Of a DNA stretch of 8,355 nucleotides, positions 5,890-8,355 are shown in pieces (the first letter of the stretch is position 1; every line of letters starts with the position of its first letter). Below the pieces are notes generated by a model. That model was not told the DNA's origin. It saw nothing but the letters and a program-made list of their open reading frames with translations, and searched no databases. The position numbers and the translations under genes are program-made. This stretch comes from an uncultured Gammaproteobacteria bacterium (GTDB taxonomy: Bacteria; Pseudomonadota; Gammaproteobacteria; Coxiellales; Coxiellaceae), in the NCBI GenBank assembly GCA_903870185.1, contig CAIQCE010000029.1, positions 1 through 8,355 on the forward strand. The letters are read 5' to 3'.

Positions 5890-6655
5890 TGCACTCATTG
5901 GATTTTCTGGATTTGTAGGAAGCACCCTTCTCAAGCAAGCACCTTTCGATTCTCTCTATCGCTCCACTAATATTAGTGATATCGAAAATCAATTATTCGA
6001 TACTGTTGCCTGTGCAGGTGCACCAGCACAAAAATGGATTGCGAATCGAGAACCTGAGGCGGACCGTGAAAAAATTGAGGGGCTAATTGCCCATTTAAAA
6101 ACGATCCAATGTAAAAATTTTATTTTAATTAGCACGGTTGATGTATTTAAAAATCCTATTGGGATCAATGAAGATACAATCGTTGATGAATCTGGGCTTC
6201 ATGCCTATGGATTGCATCGGAGACTATTGGAAAAATTTGTCGAAAATCATTTTGAAAATCATTTAATCGTTCGCTTGCCTGGATTAGTTGGGCCTGGGCT
6301 ACGTAAAAATGTGATTTTCGATTTTTTGAATAATAACAATCTTCAAGGGATTGATAGTCGTGGAGTGTTTCAATTTTACCCCATGGTTAATCTTTGGTAT
6401 GACATTCAAATCGCACTTAAAGCAAATTTAAAATTAATTCATCTAACAGCAGAACCAATCAGCGTGGCAGAAGTTTCAAAACAAGGCTTTGGAAAACAAT
6501 TTGATCAAGCACAAGCTAACCCACCCGCTACTTATGATATGCAAACTCGTCATGCGCAAATTTTTGGTGCGCAGGGGCAGTACCAATATAGCTCCCGCGA
6601 AACCATTCAAGCAATTCGAGCCTATGCGCAATCTGAACCGGTATCTAAAACATGA
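5873..6655 (+). CDS. Extended-SDR NAD(P)-dependent sugar epimerase/dehydratase-like protein
   Basis: The dinucleotide-binding motif GFSGFVG (10-16 from the start chosen) is the GxxGxxG of extended short-chain dehydrogenases. FILISTVDVF (about 83-92) carries the catalytic-region Ser/Thr, and AYGLHRRLLEKF (111-122) is the YxxxK site with Arg in place of Lys. The sequence LIVRLPGLVGPGLRKNVIFDFL matches the substrate-binding segment after it. At 260 residues it is shorter than typical nucleotide-sugar epimerases (about 310-350), and the C-terminal substrate lobe is reduced. The family normally acts on nucleotide-linked sugars, but the Lys to Arg change leaves open an altered or absent redox activity. 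The start overlaps the oxidoreductase gene by 17 bases and the stop overlaps the next start as ATGA. Confidence 0.8.
   Translation: MSQLSNALIGFSGFVGSTLLKQAPFDSLYRSTNISDIENQLFDTVACAGAPAQKWIANREPEADREKIEGLIAHLKTIQCKNFILISTVDVFKNPIGINEDTIVDESGLHAYGLHRRLLEKFVENHFENHLIVRLPGLVGPGLRKNVIFDFLNNNNLQGIDSRGVFQFYPMVNLWYDIQIALKANLKLIHLTAEPISVAEVSKQGFGKQFDQAQANPPATYDMQTRHAQIFGAQGQYQYSSRETIQAIRAYAQSEPVSKT
6242..6265 (+). repeat. 12-base tandem duplication inside the epimerase gene
   Basis: GAAAATCATTTT is followed directly by GAAAATCATTTA, differing only at the last base. It encodes Glu-Asn-His-Phe then Glu-Asn-His-Leu, at the surface-like helix just after the YxxxR site. It keeps the frame, so the gene stays intact. 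It may be a replication-slippage product. Confidence 0.6.
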
Positions 6656-7485
6656 GGCTCGCTATTTCGAATATTGCCTGGGATCCCAGTGAAGATGAAA
6701 TTATTGCAGCCCTACTCCAGCGCTATAATATCGATGCCATTGATATAGCCCCTGGAAAATATTTCCCAGTACCGACTCAAGCAAAAGATTCAGAAATCAC
6801 TCAAATTAAAAATAAATGGCTGAAAGAGGGTGTTGAAATCACTGGCATGCAAGCTCTCTTATTTGGCACTACTGGCCTCAATGTTTTTGGAGGATCTGAT
6901 TCCCAAAATGCGATGCTACAACACCTCGATGCAGTTTGTCACATCGCTTCAGGACTTGAGGCCAAACGCTTGGTTTTCGGTTCTCCTAAAAATCGAGACC
7001 GAACAGGATTGAATGATCAAAAAACCATGGATATTGCAGTTCCTTTTTTCCAAAAATTAGGAAATATCGCTCAAAATCATGGCGTGATTATTTGCCTTGA
7101 GCCTAACCCTACTTGTTATGGCGCTAACTTTATGACTACGAGCCCTGAAACAGCAGAAATCGTCAAACAGATCGCTCATCCCTCCATTAAAATGCAGTTG
7201 GACACGGGTGCACTCTGCATTAACAATGAAAATCCTGTTGAAATATTAGAACAATATTCAACACTGATTGGGCATATTCATGCAAGTGAACCCAATCTAT
7301 TACCACTCGGTGATGGAACCACCGACCATACCGAGGTTGTAAAAGCACTCAAACACTATTTGCCTCATTACCTAGTCTCAATTGAAATGCTGGCGACTCA
7401 AAATGAATCGCACCCCATATCGATAGAGCGCGCACTCAAGGTAGCCATTCAAAATTATCTTCATGTAGACAAGGAATCCAAATGA
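6652..7485 (+). CDS. Xylose-isomerase-like TIM-barrel protein (sugar phosphate isomerase/epimerase family)
   Basis: The protein belongs to the AP endonuclease 2/xylose isomerase-like barrel family, which includes ketose epimerases, hydroxypyruvate isomerase and inosose dehydratase. A candidate divalent metal site is complete: Glu150 in IICLEPNP, Asp184 in MQLDTGALC, His210 in GHIHASEP, and Glu245 in VSIEML, each at the end of a barrel strand. The beginning, MRLAISNIAWDP, is the usual first strand. The length of 277 residues is normal. There is no export signal. It starts in an ATGA overlap with the epimerase stop and ends in another ATGA overlap with the following glycosyltransferase. Its substrate is probably a sugar or sugar-derived intermediate of this operon, but the family is too diverse to name it. 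Confidence 0.85.
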   Translation: MRLAISNIAWDPSEDEIIAALLQRYNIDAIDIAPGKYFPVPTQAKDSEITQIKNKWLKEGVEITGMQALLFGTTGLNVFGGSDSQNAMLQHLDAVCHIASGLEAKRLVFGSPKNRDRTGLNDQKTMDIAVPFFQKLGNIAQNHGVIICLEPNPTCYGANFMTTSPETAEIVKQIAHPSIKMQLDTGALCINNENPVEILEQYSTLIGHIHASEPNLLPLGDGTTDHTEVVKALKHYLPHYLVSIEMLATQNESHPISIERALKVAIQNYLHVDKESK

Positions 7486-8309
7486 CGATCGAAACTAATA
7501 CCTCTATACCAAGCAATTGGAGCGTCCCCACTTTCAAAACAAATTTATGGTTAGATCGACAACACCCCTACTGTGTGGTCATACCTGTCATTAATGAGGG
7601 TGGAAGAATTAAAAACCTACTTTCTCGAATGGCTGAAATTAAGATCAATGAAATCGCTGATATTATTATTGTGGATGGAGGTAGCACCGATGACTCACTC
7701 GAGCTTCAATTCTTGCAAAAAAATGCTGTACGAGGACTAATAGTTAAAACAGGGCCTGGGAAATTGAGCGCTCAACTTCGTTGTGCCTACGCATTTACAC
7801 TGCAGCAAGGTTATGAAGGCATTGTGACGATTGATGGCAATGATAAAGATGACCCTGAAGCGATAACGCGCTTCATTGAAGCTTTAAAGCAGGGCGTTGA
7901 CTTTGTACAAGCCTCTCGCTTTCTATCCGGTGGAATTGCTGAAAACACCCCTAAATTACGAGACTTCGCCATTCGTTTTATTCATGCCCCTATGTTAAGT
8001 TTATTTTCTGGTTTCAAATGGACTGATACTACCCAAGGTTTTCGTGCCTACAGTCGAAAGATGCTACTCGATGATCAGATTGCACCCTTCCGTGATGTAT
8101 TCATGACCTATGAACTTCTTGCTTATCTTTCTTATCGAGCCCCAAAATTGGGTTACCGTTGCGTTGAACTTCCTACTACACGACGCTACCCTGAAGGAGA
8201 AGTACCTACCAAAATCAGCAGCTTTAAAGGAAATTTATCCGTATTAGCAGTTCTTATTCGCGCTTGCTTTGGTCAATATAATCCGCAGGAAACGACTCAA
8301 AATGAGTAA
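7482..8309 (+). CDS. Soluble family 2 glycosyltransferase (DPM1-like)
   Basis: A GT-A domain with no membrane segment. PYCVVIPVINEGGRI (29-43) is the first strand with the donor-binding region, and IIIVDGGSTDDSL (61-73) is the nucleotide-binding motif. GPGKLSAQLR follows at 91-100. The metal-site position is VTIDGNDKDDPEAI (115-128), that is DGN rather than DxD. TDTTQGFRAYSRK (181-193) is the acceptor-side segment common in polyprenyl-phosphate transferases, and VELPTTRRYPEGEVPTKI (228-245) closes the domain. ATG 7482 has AAGGA (7471-7475) at 6-base spacing and shares ATGA with the previous stop. Unlike the first glycosyltransferase of the operon it lacks a membrane anchor, so the two probably catalyse different steps. 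Specificity is unknown. Confidence 0.87.
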   Translation: MTIETNTSIPSNWSVPTFKTNLWLDRQHPYCVVIPVINEGGRIKNLLSRMAEIKINEIADIIIVDGGSTDDSLELQFLQKNAVRGLIVKTGPGKLSAQLRCAYAFTLQQGYEGIVTIDGNDKDDPEAITRFIEALKQGVDFVQASRFLSGGIAENTPKLRDFAIRFIHAPMLSLFSGFKWTDTTQGFRAYSRKMLLDDQIAPFRDVFMTYELLAYLSYRAPKLGYRCVELPTTRRYPEGEVPTKISSFKGNLSVLAVLIRACFGQYNPQETTQNE

Positions 8310-8355
8310 AAAAACTAAATTTCACCCAAAACTAGCACATTATGCATTAATGACT
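8302..8355 (+). CDS. Start of a further operon gene, cut by the window edge
   Basis: ATG 8302 opens a frame of 18 codons to the window end (MSKKTKFHPKLAHYALMT). It overlaps the glycosyltransferase stop by 8 bases and has AGGA (8287-8290) 11 bases upstream. The overlap and direction match the coupling of all genes before it. The fragment is too short to recognise a family. Confidence 0.55.
   Translation, partial: MSKKTKFHPKLAHYALMT

Overview
The window looks like chromosomal DNA of a moderately AT-rich gammaproteobacterium, with a foreign-looking fragment joined to its left end. The gene order tpiA-secG-tRNA-Leu(GAG)-nuoA-nuoB-nuoC on the minus strand is typical of gammaproteobacteria. The protein sequences, including an extended loop in NuoC, remind me of Legionellales/Coxiella-like lineages. 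That placement is from memory and was not searched.

Layout. (1) Positions 1 to about 815, plus strand: an internal piece of a glycoside hydrolase of a (alpha/alpha)6, GH95-like type usual in Bacteroidota, open at the window edge and cut at its other end. (2) About 820 to 3490, minus strand: the housekeeping run tpiA, secG, tRNA-Leu, nuoA, nuoB and nuoC. NuoC homology stops about at its last expected residues, exactly where the hydrolase homology stops, and nuoD is absent. The join at about 805-825 is therefore most simply a chimeric contig or clone junction; a true rearrangement would have to cut the complex I operon. (3) 3491-3682: a divergent intergenic region with two good sigma-70 type promoters back to back, plus a perfect 17-bp palindrome in the predicted leader of the plus-strand operon. 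(4) 3683-8355, plus strand: a tightly coupled operon of at least six genes, continuing past the window. It encodes a membrane-anchored family 2 glycosyltransferase, an FAD-dependent oxidoreductase, an extended-SDR epimerase/dehydratase-like protein, a xylose-isomerase-like TIM-barrel protein, a soluble family 2 glycosyltransferase, and the start of an unknown gene.

How the genes work together. The minus-strand genes serve glycolysis (TpiA), protein export (SecG), translation (tRNA-Leu) and respiration (NADH dehydrogenase I). A tRNA sits inside the transcript, and the secG stop codon lies within the tRNA sequence, so tRNA maturation and an intact secG message are mutually exclusive on one RNA molecule. 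The plus-strand operon has the composition of a pathway that makes or remodels an unusual sugar or polyol and attaches it to a lipid carrier or surface glycan. Its product cannot be read from the sequence. It is the best candidate here for an undescribed system.

I saw no CRISPR array, insertion sequence, origin or convincing intrinsic terminator. No gene-free stretch exceeds 300 bases.
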